A program made the position numbers and the translations under genes. A stretch of 64,000 bases of DNA from Lysobacter dokdonensis DS-58 (GTDB lineage: Bacteria > Pseudomonadota > Gammaproteobacteria > Xanthomonadales > Xanthomonadaceae), in the NCBI RefSeq assembly GCF_000770795.1, contig NZ_JRKJ01000018.1, positions 124,001 to 188,000 of the forward strand, read 5' to 3'. The notes beneath the pieces are model-generated. The model was not told where the DNA came from and made no database searches. It worked only from the letters and a program-made list of their open reading frames with translations. This document shows, piece by piece, positions 1 to 14,792 of the stretch; positions within the stretch are counted from its first letter, which is position 1, and each line of letters opens with the position of its first letter.

Positions 1-20
1 CCGAACGAACATCGACCGGT

Positions 21-3280
<3,260 letters not shown>

Positions 3281-3284
<4 letters not shown>

Positions 3285-4000
3285 CTTCGAACGACTCCAT
3301 CGACACCGCCGACCTGCTCGCGCAATACCAGCGCCTGCTCGAACGCGTGGAAACCAACGAGAAGGAATTCCGGCGCCTCGCGCGCTCGGTCTCGCGCGTG
3401 GAGGAGGACGAACGCCGCCGCCTCGCACGCGACCTGCACGATGGCCTCGGGCAAACGCTCACCGCGCTCAAGCATCGCCTCGTGCAACTCGGCGACGGGT
3501 TGCCGGGTGAATCGCGCGAACGCCTGGATGCCGCCATCGCCCTGTGCGGCGAGGCGCTGGAAGACACGCGCACGCTCTCGCGCCTGCTGCGTCCGCCCAT
3601 CCTCGACGACCTGGGCCTCGAAGCCGCGTTGCGCGCGCTCGCCCGTTCGCTCGGCGAATCCAGCGGCATGACCATCGACGTTGACATCGGCGAGTTGCCG
3701 CCTCTCGACGGCGATGTGCAGACGCTGCTGTTCCGCGTCGCGCAGGAAGCGTTGAACAACGCCGCGAAGCACGCGCACGCCTCGGAAGTCCTGGTGCGGC
3801 TGGTGTCGCGCGGTGGATTCCTGCAACTGCAGGTGGCCGACGATGGGGTCGGGTGCGATCCCGATCGCATGGTCGCCTCCGGCGGCAGCGGCCTGGGCGG
3901 CATGCGCGAACGCCTGCGCCTGTACGGCGGCCAGATGGAAATGCACTCCTCGGCCGGCGAAGGCACGCGTTTGCGCGCCCTGGTTCCGACGGGCGCTTGA
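3281..4000 (+). CDS. NarL-type sensor histidine kinase (HisKA_3 / HATPase)
   Basis: A soluble two-component kinase of 239 residues. A short coiled-coil-like N-terminus (about 1-45) leads into a HisKA_3 dimerisation helix with the phospho-acceptor His in ARDLHDGLGQ (near residue 53). A HATPase domain follows, with the N box in EALNNAAKHAHA and G boxes DDGVGCD and GSGLGGMRERL. There is no transmembrane segment or obvious sensor domain, so its input probably comes from a partner, most simply the kinase-TPR protein encoded upstream. The ATG at 3281 was chosen because it gives an ATGA overlap with that gene and matches the natural N-terminus of the family. The response regulator follows after 46 bases. 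Confidence 0.93.
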
Positions 4001-4046
4001 CGCACACACCGCGCGCGCGCACCTTCCCCGCAGGGGGAAACATTCG

Positions 4047-4685
4047 ATGATCCGCATTCTGTTGGCCGACGACCACACGCTCGTCCGCGAAAGCCTCGTC
4101 AGCCTGTTGCAGGCCGGCGGCGACGTGCAGGTGGTCGCGCAGGCGTCCGACGGGCTCGAAACCGTCACCAAGGCGATCGCGACGACGCCCGACATCGTCG
4201 TCACCGACATCGCGATGCCGCGCCTCAACGGCATCGAAGTCGTGCGCCGCCTGCGCGAAGCCGTGCCGCAGGTGCGCGTGCTCGTGCTGACGATGCACCA
4301 GGAAGACGAGTACGTCCTGCAGGCCGTGCGCGCCGGCGCCGCGGGTTATCTGGTGAAGGACAGCGCCGCCGAGGAACTGCTCGCCGCCGTGCGCAGCCTG
4401 CATGCCGGGCAAGGCTATTTCGGACCGCAGGCATCCAAGGCACTGGCCGAACAGATGCAGCACCCCGAACGCCAGGTCGACGACCCGTACGGACGCCTCA
4501 CCACGCGCGAGCGCGAAGTCTTCCACCTGATTGTCGAAGGCATGACGACGAAGGAAATCGCGCGCCGCCTCGACATCAGCGCCAAGACCGCCGAGAACCA
4601 CCGCGCCCGCGTGCTCGACAAGCTCGACGTGCGCAACACCGCCGAACTGGTGCGCTACGCGTTGCGTCGGGGTTTGCTGGACTGA
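4047..4685 (+). CDS. NarL/FixJ-family response regulator
   Basis: A DNA-binding response regulator of 212 residues. The receiver domain (about 1-120) has the acidic pair in ILLADDHTL, the phospho-acceptor Asp54 in VVTDIAMPRL, Thr in VLVLTMHQED and Lys in YLVKDSAAEE. The LuxR-type helix-turn-helix (about 148-210) has the signature TTREREVFHLIVEGMTTKEI. The ATG at 4047 is preceded by an AGGGGGAA ribosome-binding site. It is the natural target of the histidine kinase upstream, and with the Ser/Thr kinase forms a three-gene signalling cassette. Target promoters are not evident from the sequence. Confidence 0.95.
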   Translation: MIRILLADDHTLVRESLVSLLQAGGDVQVVAQASDGLETVTKAIATTPDIVVTDIAMPRLNGIEVVRRLREAVPQVRVLVLTMHQEDEYVLQAVRAGAAGYLVKDSAAEELLAAVRSLHAGQGYFGPQASKALAEQMQHPERQVDDPYGRLTTREREVFHLIVEGMTTKEIARRLDISAKTAENHRARVLDKLDVRNTAELVRYALRRGLLD

Positions 4686-4737
4686 CGCTCCGTACCCCGG
4701 TGTATGCTCGCGACATCCAAATGCGCGCGAGGCGGTC

Positions 4738-5217
4738 ATGCGGTCGAAGGCAATCCTGGGGGTGTGTGCGGTCGCGATCGCAACACTGTTGTCCGCCTGC
4801 GGTGGCGGCGGCATGGTCCGTCGCGTGTCCGAGCCCGCGGTGGGCATCCAGCAACTGACAGTGCAGGCCGACGGCTCGTGGTCGGTCGACGTGCGCATCG
4901 ACAATTACAGCAGCGTGCCGATGACGTTCGACACGCTCTCTCTTACGGTGAAGGTCGCCGATGAAACCGCGGGCACGCTGACGGCCTCGCCTGCATTGCC
5001 CGTCGGGCCCGAGTCCGCCGATATCGCCACGATCCGCATGACGCCCTCGTCGGGCGCGCGCATCGCCATCGCCGACGCCCTCGCCTCGCGCAACCCGTTG
5101 TCGTATTCGCTCGAAGGCAGCGTCGGTGCGTCGGCAGACGGCAAGGCGCGCACCTTCCAGGTCGAGCGCAAGAACCAGCTCAACCCCGTGCCCGGCTTGC
5201 CGGGCGTGCTGCGCTGA
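4738..5217 (+). CDS. Putative lipoprotein of unknown function
   Basis: A 159-residue protein with a lipoprotein signal peptide: basic MRSK, a hydrophobic stretch, and the lipobox LLSAC with Cys near residue 21, so it is probably an outer-membrane or periplasmic lipoprotein. The mature part contains a single beta-rich domain (SWSVDVRIDNYSSVPMTF region). Its pattern of alternating hydrophobics resembles LEA-type-2/WHy immunoglobulin-like folds, but this is only a resemblance. The ATG at 4738 begins the signal peptide. The gene ends 11 bases before the acyl-CoA dehydrogenase, so the two are probably co-transcribed, although no functional link is obvious. Confidence 0.8.
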   Translation: MRSKAILGVCAVAIATLLSACGGGGMVRRVSEPAVGIQQLTVQADGSWSVDVRIDNYSSVPMTFDTLSLTVKVADETAGTLTASPALPVGPESADIATIRMTPSSGARIAIADALASRNPLSYSLEGSVGASADGKARTFQVERKNQLNPVPGLPGVLR

Positions 5218-5228
5218 GGGCCGCAGGG

Positions 5229-7022
5229 ATGGGTAGCAGTTACCGCGCACCGCTCGAGGACATGCGCTTCGCCCTGTACGACGTGCTCGGCGCCGAGCAG
5301 TTGTTCGCCAAACTCGGTTTCGACGATGCCTCGCGCGACGTCCTCGACGCGATCCTGCAGGAAGCCGCGCGCTTCACCGAAACCGTGCTCGCCCCGCTCA
5401 ACGAGATCGGCGACCGCGAAGGCTGCACGTTCGACAAGGCGACGGGCGATGTGCGCACGCCGCGCGGTTTCCGCGAAGCGTACGAAAAGTTCGTCGACGT
5501 CGGTTGGAGCGGCCTGGTATCGCCGGTCGAGTTCGGCGGACAGGGCATGCCGCACCTCGCCGGCTTGCCGCTGAAGGAAATGATCGACGCGGCCAACCTG
5601 GCGTGGGGCAACTTCCCGCTGCTTTCGCACGGCGCGACCGAAGCGCTGCTGCACCACGGCGAGGCATGGCAACAGGACGCTTTCCTCAAGCCCATCGTCG
5701 AAGGCCGCTGGACCGGCACGATGTGCCTGACCGAACCGCATTGCGGCACGGACCTCGGCTTGTTGAAGACGCGCGCACAGCCGCGCGAAGACGGCAGCTT
5801 CGACATCACCGGCACGAAGATCTTCATCACCGCCGGCGAGCACGACTTCACCGAGAACATCGTGCATCTCGTACTCGCGCGCCTGCCCGATGCACCGGCC
5901 GGCAGCAAGGGCATCTCGTTGTTCATCGTGCCGAAGATGCGCGTGGACCGCGATGGCGCGATGGGCGAGCGCAACGCCGTGCGCTGCGGCGCGCTCGAAC
6001 ACAAGATGGGCATCCATGGTTCGGCGACGTGCGTCATCAACTTCGACGGCGCGCAGGGGTATCTGATCGGCGCGCCCAACAAAGGGTTGATGGCGATGTT
6101 CACCATGATGAACACCGCGCGCCTCGCCGTCGGGTTGCAAGGGCTCGGTTTGTCGGATCGCGCGTTGCAGAACGCGGTGCGTTACTCGCGCGATCGCTTG
6201 CAGATGCGTTCGCTCACCGGCGCGAAGTTCCCCGACAAGCCGGCCGATCCGATCATCGTGCATCCCGACGTGCGCCGCATGTTGCTGACGTGCAAGGCGC
6301 TGGTCGAAGGCGGCCGCGTGCTCGGGTATCACGGCGCGTCGCTGGTCGATGTTGCGCACCACGCGAAGGACGCAGGCGACCGCCAGCAGGCCGAGGCGTT
6401 GCTCGGTTTCCTGACGCCGATCGTCAAGGCCTGCCTCACCGAATGGGGCGTGGAGTGCACGTACCACGCACTGCAATGTTTCGGCGGGCATGGCTACATC
6501 GCCGAGCACGGCATGGAGCAACTGGCGCGCGATGCGCGCATCACCACCTTGTACGAAGGCACCACCGGCATCCAGGCACTCGACCTGATGGGCCGCAAGG
6601 TGATGCAGCAGCAGGCGGTCGGTCTGCAGGTGTTCCTCGGCATGATCGAAGAATTCTGCAACGCGCATGCGAACGACGAATCGCTCGCCGAGTTCATCGC
6701 GCCCCTGCGCGCCAAGGCCGCGGAATGGCAGGCCCTGACGATGCAGGTCGGACAGCGCGCGGTGGCCGATGCCGACGAAGTGGGCGCCGCGGCCTACGAC
6801 TACCTCTTCTATTCGGGGTACGTGGCGCTGGCATATTGGTGGGCGCGCAGCGTCGCGGCCGCCGATGCCTCGTCGCAGTCGGCCGCGTTCAAGGCCGGCA
6901 AACGCGAGACGGCGCGCTTTTATTTCGCACGTTTGCTCCCGCGCACGGCCATGCATGCGCAGGCGATCGCCAGCGGCGCGGGCGCGCTGATGGCGATGCC
7001 GGCGGAGCGATTCGGAGACTGA
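5229..7022 (+). CDS. Acyl-CoA dehydrogenase
   Basis: A flavin-dependent acyl-CoA dehydrogenase of 597 residues, the long form with an extra C-terminal domain. It would oxidise an acyl-CoA to the 2-enoyl-CoA and pass electrons to ETF. Visible features are the FAD/substrate signature MCLTEPHCGTDLGLLKTRA, the middle beta domain with GTKIFITAGEHD, and the C-terminal signature QCFGGHGYIAEHGMEQLARD followed by ITTLYEGTTGIQALDLMGRK, where the Glu of YEGT is the expected catalytic-base region. The C-terminal 120 residues are the helical extension seen in the DmdC/FadE5-like branch. The start is the ATG at 5229, 11 bases after the lipoprotein stop. Substrate chain length cannot be read from the sequence. 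Confidence 0.93.
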   Translation: MGSSYRAPLEDMRFALYDVLGAEQLFAKLGFDDASRDVLDAILQEAARFTETVLAPLNEIGDREGCTFDKATGDVRTPRGFREAYEKFVDVGWSGLVSPVEFGGQGMPHLAGLPLKEMIDAANLAWGNFPLLSHGATEALLHHGEAWQQDAFLKPIVEGRWTGTMCLTEPHCGTDLGLLKTRAQPREDGSFDITGTKIFITAGEHDFTENIVHLVLARLPDAPAGSKGISLFIVPKMRVDRDGAMGERNAVRCGALEHKMGIHGSATCVINFDGAQGYLIGAPNKGLMAMFTMMNTARLAVGLQGLGLSDRALQNAVRYSRDRLQMRSLTGAKFPDKPADPIIVHPDVRRMLLTCKALVEGGRVLGYHGASLVDVAHHAKDAGDRQQAEALLGFLTPIVKACLTEWGVECTYHALQCFGGHGYIAEHGMEQLARDARITTLYEGTTGIQALDLMGRKVMQQQAVGLQVFLGMIEEFCNAHANDESLAEFIAPLRAKAAEWQALTMQVGQRAVADADEVGAAAYDYLFYSGYVALAYWWARSVAAADASSQSAAFKAGKRETARFYFARLLPRTAMHAQAIASGAGALMAMPAERFGD

Positions 7023-7096
7023 GTGCGCGAATTCAGCCGGCAATGGCTGGGTTGGGTACCCATTCGGTCATCGAAGGGGTATAAGCTCGATTCCCG

Positions 7097-7726
7097 ATGG
7101 AGACCGATAGAGCGCCCCTTCGCCTCGTCGTTCCGCCTTCGGCGGAACCCACCTCCCGCATCCATGCGGTCCGCCTGCTCTCGCTCGACGCCCACGGGCG
7201 CGTGCTGGACTGGATGAGCTGGCAGGATGCCGCGTGCCTCTACGCGCGCGGCGCGGTCGCATGGACCCTCGGCGACCCCTGCATCACGGTGCATGGCGGC
7301 ATCTGCCGCGCGACCGGCGCGCAGAGCGTGCTCGACCTCCACCCGATCGTCGCGGCCAAGGGCCATGCGCGCCCGCACGCACTCGACCCGACGCCGGCGC
7401 TCACCAACGCCGCGTTGTTCGCGCGCGACCAGCACCTGTGCCTGTACTGCGGCCATGACTTCCCGCGCCCGCACCTCACGCGCGACCACGTTGTTCCGCT
7501 GTCGAAGGGCGGCCGCGATCTGTGGGAGAACGTGGTCACCGCGTGCTTCCACTGCAACTCGCGCAAGGGTGGGCGCACGCCGCAGCAGGCGGGCATGCCG
7601 CTGCTCGCCGTGCCGTATCGCCCGAGCTGGATCGAGCACCTGATCCTGTCGAACCGCCACATCCTGGCCGACCAGATGGCGTTCCTGAAATCGCATCTGC
7701 CGAAGCGGGCGCGTTCAATCGCGTGA
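7097..7726 (+). CDS. HNH endonuclease family protein
   Basis: A 209-residue HNH-fold protein. The C-terminal half has the zinc-binding pairs CLYCG and CFHCN flanking the HNH core TRDHVVPLSKGGRDLWENVV, the classical Cys4 HNH (McrA/AHH-like) arrangement with the general-base His in RDHVVP. The N-terminal 100 residues (VRLLSLDAHGRVLDWMSWQD onward) are a conserved extension found with this domain. There is no signal peptide. It stands alone, with no methyltransferase, toxin-antitoxin or phage genes beside it, so a housekeeping or repair role is as likely as defence. A strong ribosome-binding site is not evident; the ATG at 7097 is the first good start in the frame. Confidence 0.85.
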   Translation: METDRAPLRLVVPPSAEPTSRIHAVRLLSLDAHGRVLDWMSWQDAACLYARGAVAWTLGDPCITVHGGICRATGAQSVLDLHPIVAAKGHARPHALDPTPALTNAALFARDQHLCLYCGHDFPRPHLTRDHVVPLSKGGRDLWENVVTACFHCNSRKGGRTPQQAGMPLLAVPYRPSWIEHLILSNRHILADQMAFLKSHLPKRARSIA

Positions 7727-7772
7727 ACCGCCGCTGTACACTCGGGACTTTCCCGTCCCAGGTTCACGAAAG

Positions 7773-8894
7773 ATGGCTTTGACGCTCGGCACCACCGGCA
7801 TGGATTCCGCCACGGAGGCGGAACTGCGCGCCGCATTCCTCCAGGCGAACGCGACCCAGGGCGGTCGCTGGAAGCTCGTCCCGGAAGCCGAGGCCGACTA
7901 CGTCGTCGTCGACATGGACAGCATGTACGGCCCCATGAGCTGGCTGCGCCTGCACGCCGCGGGCAAGCAGGTCATCGGCCTGACCTCGGCGCCGCGCACG
8001 CAGACGGACTTCCGCCTGGAACGACCGATCAACGCCAACGGCGTGGCCGCGATGCTCGACCAGATCTCCGGCGGCGGCAGCGTCACCGCGCCGGCGGCCG
8101 AACCCGTCGCGCAGGCCGTGCCCTCGGGCATGAGCCCCTCGCCGGTGCCGTACGACCAGCTTCCCGAGGAAGTGCCGCAGAAGCCGCGCGAAGACCTCAG
8201 CGCGCCGCCGCCGGCGCCCAAGCTGCCTGATTCCGTGCAGGCCGGCTCGCTCAAGCCGACCACCATCGAACCCGCGCCGGCGCCCGTCGCCGCTGCGCCC
8301 GCACCGGCCCCCGTGGCCGCCGCGGCCCCGCCCCGCGAGCGCCATCTCGGCGACTGGCTGGTTCCTGGCGAACTGCAAGGCAAGCTGCGCTACCAGCTCG
8401 GCAACGGCCCGGCGGTGCTGATCGACGCCGACGCGCGCCAGTACCATGGCCCCGCCGCGCTCAAGCCGCTGGCCGGTTACTTCGACGGCGCGGTGAAGCG
8501 CGACCACTTCGGTTCGCTCGACGATGCCACCTTCGCCCGCGAAGCCACCGCGCTCGGCGCCGCGCAGCCGCTCGCGCGGCTGCAGTGGTACGGCGGCCTG
8601 CTCGCCGGCCAGGGCAAGCTGCTGCCGGGGTTCGATCCCTCGGCGCAGTACCGCCTCACCAAGTGGCCGCAGACCGAACGTGAATTCCCCAAGCACTTCC
8701 GCATTGCCACCGCGATGATGAAGGGCCCGGCCACGCTCGACGACGTCGCCGCGGCGAGCGGATGCCCGCTCGAGGACGTGATCGACTTCGTGAACGCCAA
8801 TCTCGCCACGGGATTCGCGGAAGTCGTCTCCGACGAACCGGAGCCCGTGGAACCGCAGAAGGGCGGGCTGTTCGGGCGTTTGCGGGGTAAGTAA
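7773..8894 (+). CDS. Uncharacterised two-domain protein with Pro/Ala linker
   Basis: A 373-residue protein whose function I do not recognise. Three parts can be seen. Residues 1-95 form a compact alpha/beta domain (RWKLVPEAEADYVVVDMDSM) that loosely resembles a degenerate receiver-like fold. Residues 100-190 are a Pro/Ala-rich linker with repeats such as APAPVAAAPAPAPVAAAAPP. Residues 190-373 form a globular domain with KHFRIATAMMKGPATLDDVA, which looks like a winged-helix or helical segment near the end. There are no membrane segments. An ACGAAAG precedes the ATG at 7773. The gene sits 48 bases upstream of dxs in the same direction. Confidence 0.8.
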   Translation: MALTLGTTGMDSATEAELRAAFLQANATQGGRWKLVPEAEADYVVVDMDSMYGPMSWLRLHAAGKQVIGLTSAPRTQTDFRLERPINANGVAAMLDQISGGGSVTAPAAEPVAQAVPSGMSPSPVPYDQLPEEVPQKPREDLSAPPPAPKLPDSVQAGSLKPTTIEPAPAPVAAAPAPAPVAAAAPPRERHLGDWLVPGELQGKLRYQLGNGPAVLIDADARQYHGPAALKPLAGYFDGAVKRDHFGSLDDATFAREATALGAAQPLARLQWYGGLLAGQGKLLPGFDPSAQYRLTKWPQTEREFPKHFRIATAMMKGPATLDDVAAASGCPLEDVIDFVNANLATGFAEVVSDEPEPVEPQKGGLFGRLRGK

Positions 8895-8942
8895 TCACGG
8901 GGGCGGGCTACAATTGCCGCCTTCGTTGTCGCCTCCCCCCAC

Positions 8943-10850
8943 ATGATCGACTCCACGCGCTACCCGCGCCTGTCCCGCATCGCGACGCCGGCGGACCTTC
9001 GCACTTTCGGCGAAGACGAGCTGCCGGCCATCGCCGATGAATTGCGCGCCTACCTGATCGAATCGGTGGGCCGCAGCGGCGGCCACTTCGGCGCCGGCCT
9101 CGGTGTCATCGAGCTCACCGTCGCACTGCACTGGCTGTACGAAACGCCCGACGACCGCCTGGTGTGGGACGTCGGCCACCAGTGCTATCCGCACAAGATC
9201 CTCACCGGTCGCCGCGACGACATCCAAACCGTCAAGCAGAAGGACGGCGTCGCGCCGTTCCCGAAGCGCGAGGAAAGCGAGTACGACACCTTCGGCGTCG
9301 GCCACTCTTCGACCTCGATCTCCGCCGCACTCGGCATGGCGATCGCGAATGCGCGCGCCGGCAACACGCGTCGCGTGGTCGCCGTCATCGGCGACGGCGC
9401 GATGACCGCCGGCATGGCGTACGAAGCCCTGAACCACGCTGGCGGCATGGACCCCGAGCCCAACCTGCTCGTGATCCTCAACGACAACCGCATGTCGATC
9501 TCCGAGAACGTCGGCGGCCTGACCAAGATGCTCGGCCGCATGACGGGGTCGAAGACGCTCAACGCGTTGCGCGAAGGCGGCAAGAAACTCCTCGGCGACA
9601 AGAACAACCCCACCGCGCGCTTCGTGCGTCGCTGGGAAGAACACTGGAAGGGCATGTTCGTGCCGTCCACGCTGTTCGAAGAGATGGGCTTCCACTACAC
9701 CGGCCCCATCGACGGCCACGACGTCAACGCGCTCGTCGCCACGCTCAAGACGCTGAAGACCCTCAAGGGTCCGCAGTTGCTGCACATCATCACGACGAAG
9801 GGCAAAGGCTACGAACTCGCCGAAGGCGACCAGATCGGCTACCACGCCGTCGGTCCGTTCGATCCGGCGCAGGGCCTCGTGCCCAAGCCCGGTGGCGCGA
9901 AGAAGCCGACGTATACCGACATCTTCGGCGACTGGCTGTGCGACATGGCCGCGGCAGACGAAACGCTGCTCGCCATCACCCCGGCGATGCGCGAAGGCTC
10001 GGGCCTGGTGCGTTTCAGCAAGGAATATCCGGACCGCTACTTCGACGTCGCCATCGCCGAGCAGCACGCGGTGACGCTCGCCGCGGGCATGGCGTGCGAA
10101 GGCGCGAAGCCCGTCGTCGCGATCTACTCGACGTTCCTGCAGCGCGGTTACGACCAGCTCGTGCACGACGTCGCAATCCAGGACCTCGACGTGTTGTTCG
10201 CGATCGACCGCGGCGGCGTCGTGGGCCCCGATGGCGCGACGCACGCGGGCAACCTCGACCTCAGCTATCTGCGCTGCGTGCCGAACATGGTGGTGATGGC
10301 GCCGGCCGACGAAAACGAGTGCCGGCAGATGCTCACCACCGGCTTCAAGCACGTCGGCCCCGCGGCCGTGCGTTATCCGCGCGGCACCGGCCCCGGCGTC
10401 GGCGTTTCGGAATCGCTCGACACGCTGCCGATCGGCAAGGCCGACGTGCGCCGCAAGGGCGCGCGCATCGCGCTGCTCGTCTTCGGTGCCATCGTGCCGG
10501 CCGCCGACCAGGTCGGCGAACAACTCGGCCTCACCGTCGTCAACATGCGCTTCGTCAAACCGCTCGACCGCGCGTTGCTGCTGGAACTGGCGAAGACGCA
10601 CGGAGGTTTCGTCACGCTGGAAGACAACGTCGTCGCCGGTGGCGCGGGTTCGGGCGTCGCCGAGTTGCTTGCGGGCGAAGGCATCGCGCATCCGGTGCTG
10701 CACCTGGGCCTGCCCGATGCCTTCCAGCACCACGCCAGCCGCGAGCAACTGCTCGCCGAAGCGGGTCTCGACGCCGCGGGCATCCGCGCCGCGGTGCTCG
10801 CACGCTGGCCCGCGTTGCAGTCCTCCGCGCCGAAGACCGCCGCAGGCTGA
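8943..10850 (+). CDS. dxs: 1-deoxy-D-xylulose-5-phosphate synthase
   Basis: The thiamine-diphosphate enzyme that condenses pyruvate and glyceraldehyde-3-phosphate to DXP, the first step of the MEP isoprenoid pathway, which also feeds thiamine and pyridoxal synthesis. It is 635 residues, normal for the family. Visible features are the N-terminal [11 protein letters not shown], the His of [12 protein letters not shown], the ThDP/Mg motif [18 protein letters not shown] (about residue 149) ending in NDN, the transketolase signature with the catalytic Glu in [16 protein letters not shown], and the [15 protein letters not shown] segment. The ATG at 8943 is the natural start. Cytoplasmic. The Hpt gene lies about 90 bases downstream. 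Confidence 0.98.
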   Translation: MIDSTRYPRLSRIATPADLRTFGEDELPAIADELRAYLIESVGRSGGHFGAGLGVIELTVALHWLYETPDDRLVWDVGHQCYPHKILTGRRDDIQTVKQKDGVAPFPKREESEYDTFGVGHSSTSISAALGMAIANARAGNTRRVVAVIGDGAMTAGMAYEALNHAGGMDPEPNLLVILNDNRMSISENVGGLTKMLGRMTGSKTLNALREGGKKLLGDKNNPTARFVRRWEEHWKGMFVPSTLFEEMGFHYTGPIDGHDVNALVATLKTLKTLKGPQLLHIITTKGKGYELAEGDQIGYHAVGPFDPAQGLVPKPGGAKKPTYTDIFGDWLCDMAAADETLLAITPAMREGSGLVRFSKEYPDRYFDVAIAEQHAVTLAAGMACEGAKPVVAIYSTFLQRGYDQLVHDVAIQDLDVLFAIDRGGVVGPDGATHAGNLDLSYLRCVPNMVVMAPADENECRQMLTTGFKHVGPAAVRYPRGTGPGVGVSESLDTLPIGKADVRRKGARIALLVFGAIVPAADQVGEQLGLTVVNMRFVKPLDRALLLELAKTHGGFVTLEDNVVAGGAGSGVAELLAGEGIAHPVLHLGLPDAFQHHASREQLLAEAGLDAAGIRAAVLARWPALQSSAPKTAAG

Positions 10851-10940
10851 CCTCCCGTCGGTCTTTTGCCCCGGCCGCTTGTCCGCGGCCGTCGCGCGGG
10901 CGCACGATGTTCGCGATCTTCGCAGTCGCAGGTCGTGCTC

Positions 10941-11283
10941 GTGCAGGTGCAAGGCGAACGCTTCGCAACGATGCGCCGGTTGTTCCCCGACGAACGCACG
11001 CTGGTCCGCGTGCTCGGGGCGTTCGGCGACGCCACGCGCGATGACCTGCGCGCGCTGGGACAAGCCCAGGAACGCCACGACCTCCACACGCTCACCGAGA
11101 TCGCGCACAAGCTGAAATCCGCCTGCGCGCAGGTCGACGACGCCGACGCCGCGCGCGTGCTGGACCTGCTGGAAGACGCCGCGTCGATGGGCTCGTCGCC
11201 GCCTCTGCTCGCTTCGTTGGTCGACGACGTCCTCGTCCGCGTGGGCCGCCTGGCCGACGACGTCGACGCCTTCATCGCTTCGC

Positions 11284-11303
<20 letters not shown>
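10941..11303 (+). CDS. Hpt (histidine phosphotransfer) domain protein
   Basis: A small helical protein of about 120 residues containing the phosphotransfer signature [13 protein letters not shown], where the His (near residue 56) is the phospho-acceptor. The helices [20 protein letters not shown] and [11 protein letters not shown] fit an Hpt four-helix bundle. The start is uncertain: GTG at 10935, 10941 or 10947 and ATG at 10971 are all in frame. I chose 10941 because it keeps the first bundle helix. The 3' end overlaps the start of the hybrid histidine kinase by 20 bases, so it is presumably the phosphorelay partner of that kinase. Confidence 0.75.
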
Positions 11304-12978
<1,675 letters not shown>

Positions 12979-13052
12979 CCGTCAGATATCCCGCGCGCCC
13001 ATGAAACCGACCTTGTAGCCGGCGGCCTTGAGCGTCTTCGTGGTGCGCGGGT

Positions 13053-14663
13053 TCACGCGGCCCGATAGTTGTCCTGCATCTTGTACCGCTTCGCATACAA
13101 CGCAAAGCCCAGCGCCGCGGCGAAGGCGAACGCCGCGAAGAAGAACATCAGGAACGCATTCTCGCTCAGCCCCGTGCCCGCGATGTGCGCGGTGACTGCG
13201 TCGTTGCGCACGCCGGCATTCGTCAGCAGCACCCACAGGCTGCCGAACGTACTGGTGAGGTACCAGAACGCCATGATCACGCCCTTCATCGCTTGCGTGG
13301 CCTGGCTGTAGGCGAACTCCAGCGCCGTCGCGGAGACGAGCACTTCGCCGAAGGTGAGCAACAGGTACGGCGCGATCTGCCACGCCAGCGAGACCTGCGA
13401 ACCTCCATCGATCCACAACTGCAGGATGCCCGCGACGATCCACGACACGCCGGCGAACACGATGCCCGTGCCCATGCGGCGCAGCGCGGTGGGTTCCAGC
13501 CCCGCGCGCCGCAGCGCCGGATACAACACGAGGTTGTTGAACGGGATGATCAGCATGATCAGCGCGGGGTTCAGCGCCTGCATCTGCCCGGCTTCCTTCA
13601 CCAGGAAACTCGGCCACCACCATTCGTCGTGCGGAATCACCATCTCGCGGCCCTGGATGACCCACGTCGACGCCTTCTGGTCGAACAGCGACCAGAACGG
13701 CGTGGTGAGCGCGAACACGATCAGGATGCGCAGCACCGCGCGCACGCTGTCGACCGTCGCATCCGGATGCTTGCCGCGCGCGCGTTCCAGTTGCATCGAC
13801 GTGCCCAGGCCGCCGCACGCGATCAACACGCCGAGCGCAAGGCACGCGGTGATCACGAACCCGTAATCCTCCGGCCACCACGCCGGGCCGATGGCCCACG
13901 CCATCAGCAGGAACACCGCGAGCGCGCCACCGAACGCGGCGACGTAGAAGCCCGGCCGCCCTGCGCCATCCGTCGAGGTCAGCGCGGTCTTCGCCACGTG
14001 CATGAAGGAGTTCGGATCGTTCGCGACCGGCGGCACGCGGATGTATCGCTTGCGCCCCATCCAGAAGATCAGCGTCGCGATGAACATCAGGATGCCCGGG
14101 ATGCCGAAGGCCACCGCCGGCCCGTAGGAGCGCAGGAACAACGGCATCAGCAGGGACGCGAAGAACGAACCGAAGTTGATCGACCAGTAGAAGGCGTCGA
14201 ACACCACCTTCGCCATCGACTTGTTGTCGCGCGTGAACTGGTCGCCGACGAACGACACGACCAACGGCTTGATGCCGCCCGAGCCCAGGGCGATCAGGAA
14301 CAGGCCCGTATAGAAGCCGTTGCGGTTGTCCTCGAACAACGCCAGGCACGCATGCCCCGCGCAGTAGACCAGCGAGAACCACAGCACCGTGTTGTATTTG
14401 CCGAAGAAGCGATCCGACAACCAGCCGCCCAGCAGCGGGAAGAAATACACGCCGATGACGAAGCTGTGGAAGATGTCCTTCGCCGCGCCTTCCCGGTCGG
14501 CCTCCGGCACGTAGGCCAGGATGACGCTCGAGATCAGGAACTGCACCAGGATGTTGCGCATCCCGTAGAACGAGAAACGCTCGCAGGCTTCGTTGCCGAT
14601 GATGAAGGGGATCTGCCGCGGCAAGCGCGGCTTGGCGATGGCGTCGCTGGAGGTGGTCGTCAT
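13053..14663 (-). CDS. POT/PTR2-family proton-dependent oligopeptide transporter
   Basis: An inner-membrane di-/tripeptide:H+ symporter of 536 residues with about 12-14 hydrophobic helices. The family's N-terminal proton-coupling motif appears as NEACERFSFYGMRNILVQF (ExxERF). The PTR2-type segment GGWLSDRFFGKYNTVL and the later FALTTPFWSLFDQKASTW also fit bacterial POT carriers of the long-loop type found in xanthomonads. It begins with ATG at 14663; the reading frame is intact and ends at 13053, convergent with the hybrid kinase and separated from it by 74 bases. A GC-rich inverted repeat lies between it and the next gene upstream. Confidence 0.94.
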   Translation of the reverse strand: MTTTSSDAIAKPRLPRQIPFIIGNEACERFSFYGMRNILVQFLISSVILAYVPEADREGAAKDIFHSFVIGVYFFPLLGGWLSDRFFGKYNTVLWFSLVYCAGHACLALFEDNRNGFYTGLFLIALGSGGIKPLVVSFVGDQFTRDNKSMAKVVFDAFYWSINFGSFFASLLMPLFLRSYGPAVAFGIPGILMFIATLIFWMGRKRYIRVPPVANDPNSFMHVAKTALTSTDGAGRPGFYVAAFGGALAVFLLMAWAIGPAWWPEDYGFVITACLALGVLIACGGLGTSMQLERARGKHPDATVDSVRAVLRILIVFALTTPFWSLFDQKASTWVIQGREMVIPHDEWWWPSFLVKEAGQMQALNPALIMLIIPFNNLVLYPALRRAGLEPTALRRMGTGIVFAGVSWIVAGILQLWIDGGSQVSLAWQIAPYLLLTFGEVLVSATALEFAYSQATQAMKGVIMAFWYLTSTFGSLWVLLTNAGVRNDAVTAHIAGTGLSENAFLMFFFAAFAFAAALGFALYAKRYKMQDNYRAA

Positions 14664-14728
14664 GAGGCGGGCGCTGGGACGTCAGCCCGCACTGTAGCCG
14701 ACCGCGGGCCGTGCGCGGTCATCGCCGC

Positions 14729-14753
14729 GCGGCCCCGTCCCCGGCGGGGCCGC
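14729..14753 (-). terminator. GC-rich stem-loop after the 104-residue protein gene
   Basis: A perfect 9-base inverted repeat (GCGGCCCCG and CGGGGCCGC with a 7-base loop) lies in the interval between the stop of the small secreted protein gene (14793) and the start of the POT transporter gene. It could terminate the upstream minus-strand transcript. No U-run follows, so it is a weak or factor-assisted candidate. Confidence 0.35.
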
Positions 14754-14792
14754 GAGAACGCATTCACGCGAGGCGATCGCCCCGCGCTGGCG

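Noticed and set aside
7097-7726. HNH protein as part of a restriction or defence island
   Set aside because: It is a lone gene among housekeeping neighbours, with no methyltransferase, ATPase or phage genes nearby.
12982-13052. Short minus-strand tail reading NPRTTKTLKAAGYKVGFMGA after the transporter
   Set aside because: It looks protein-like but lies beyond the transporter stop, has no start of its own, and is only about 20 residues. It may be a remnant of a lost gene; too little to support a feature.
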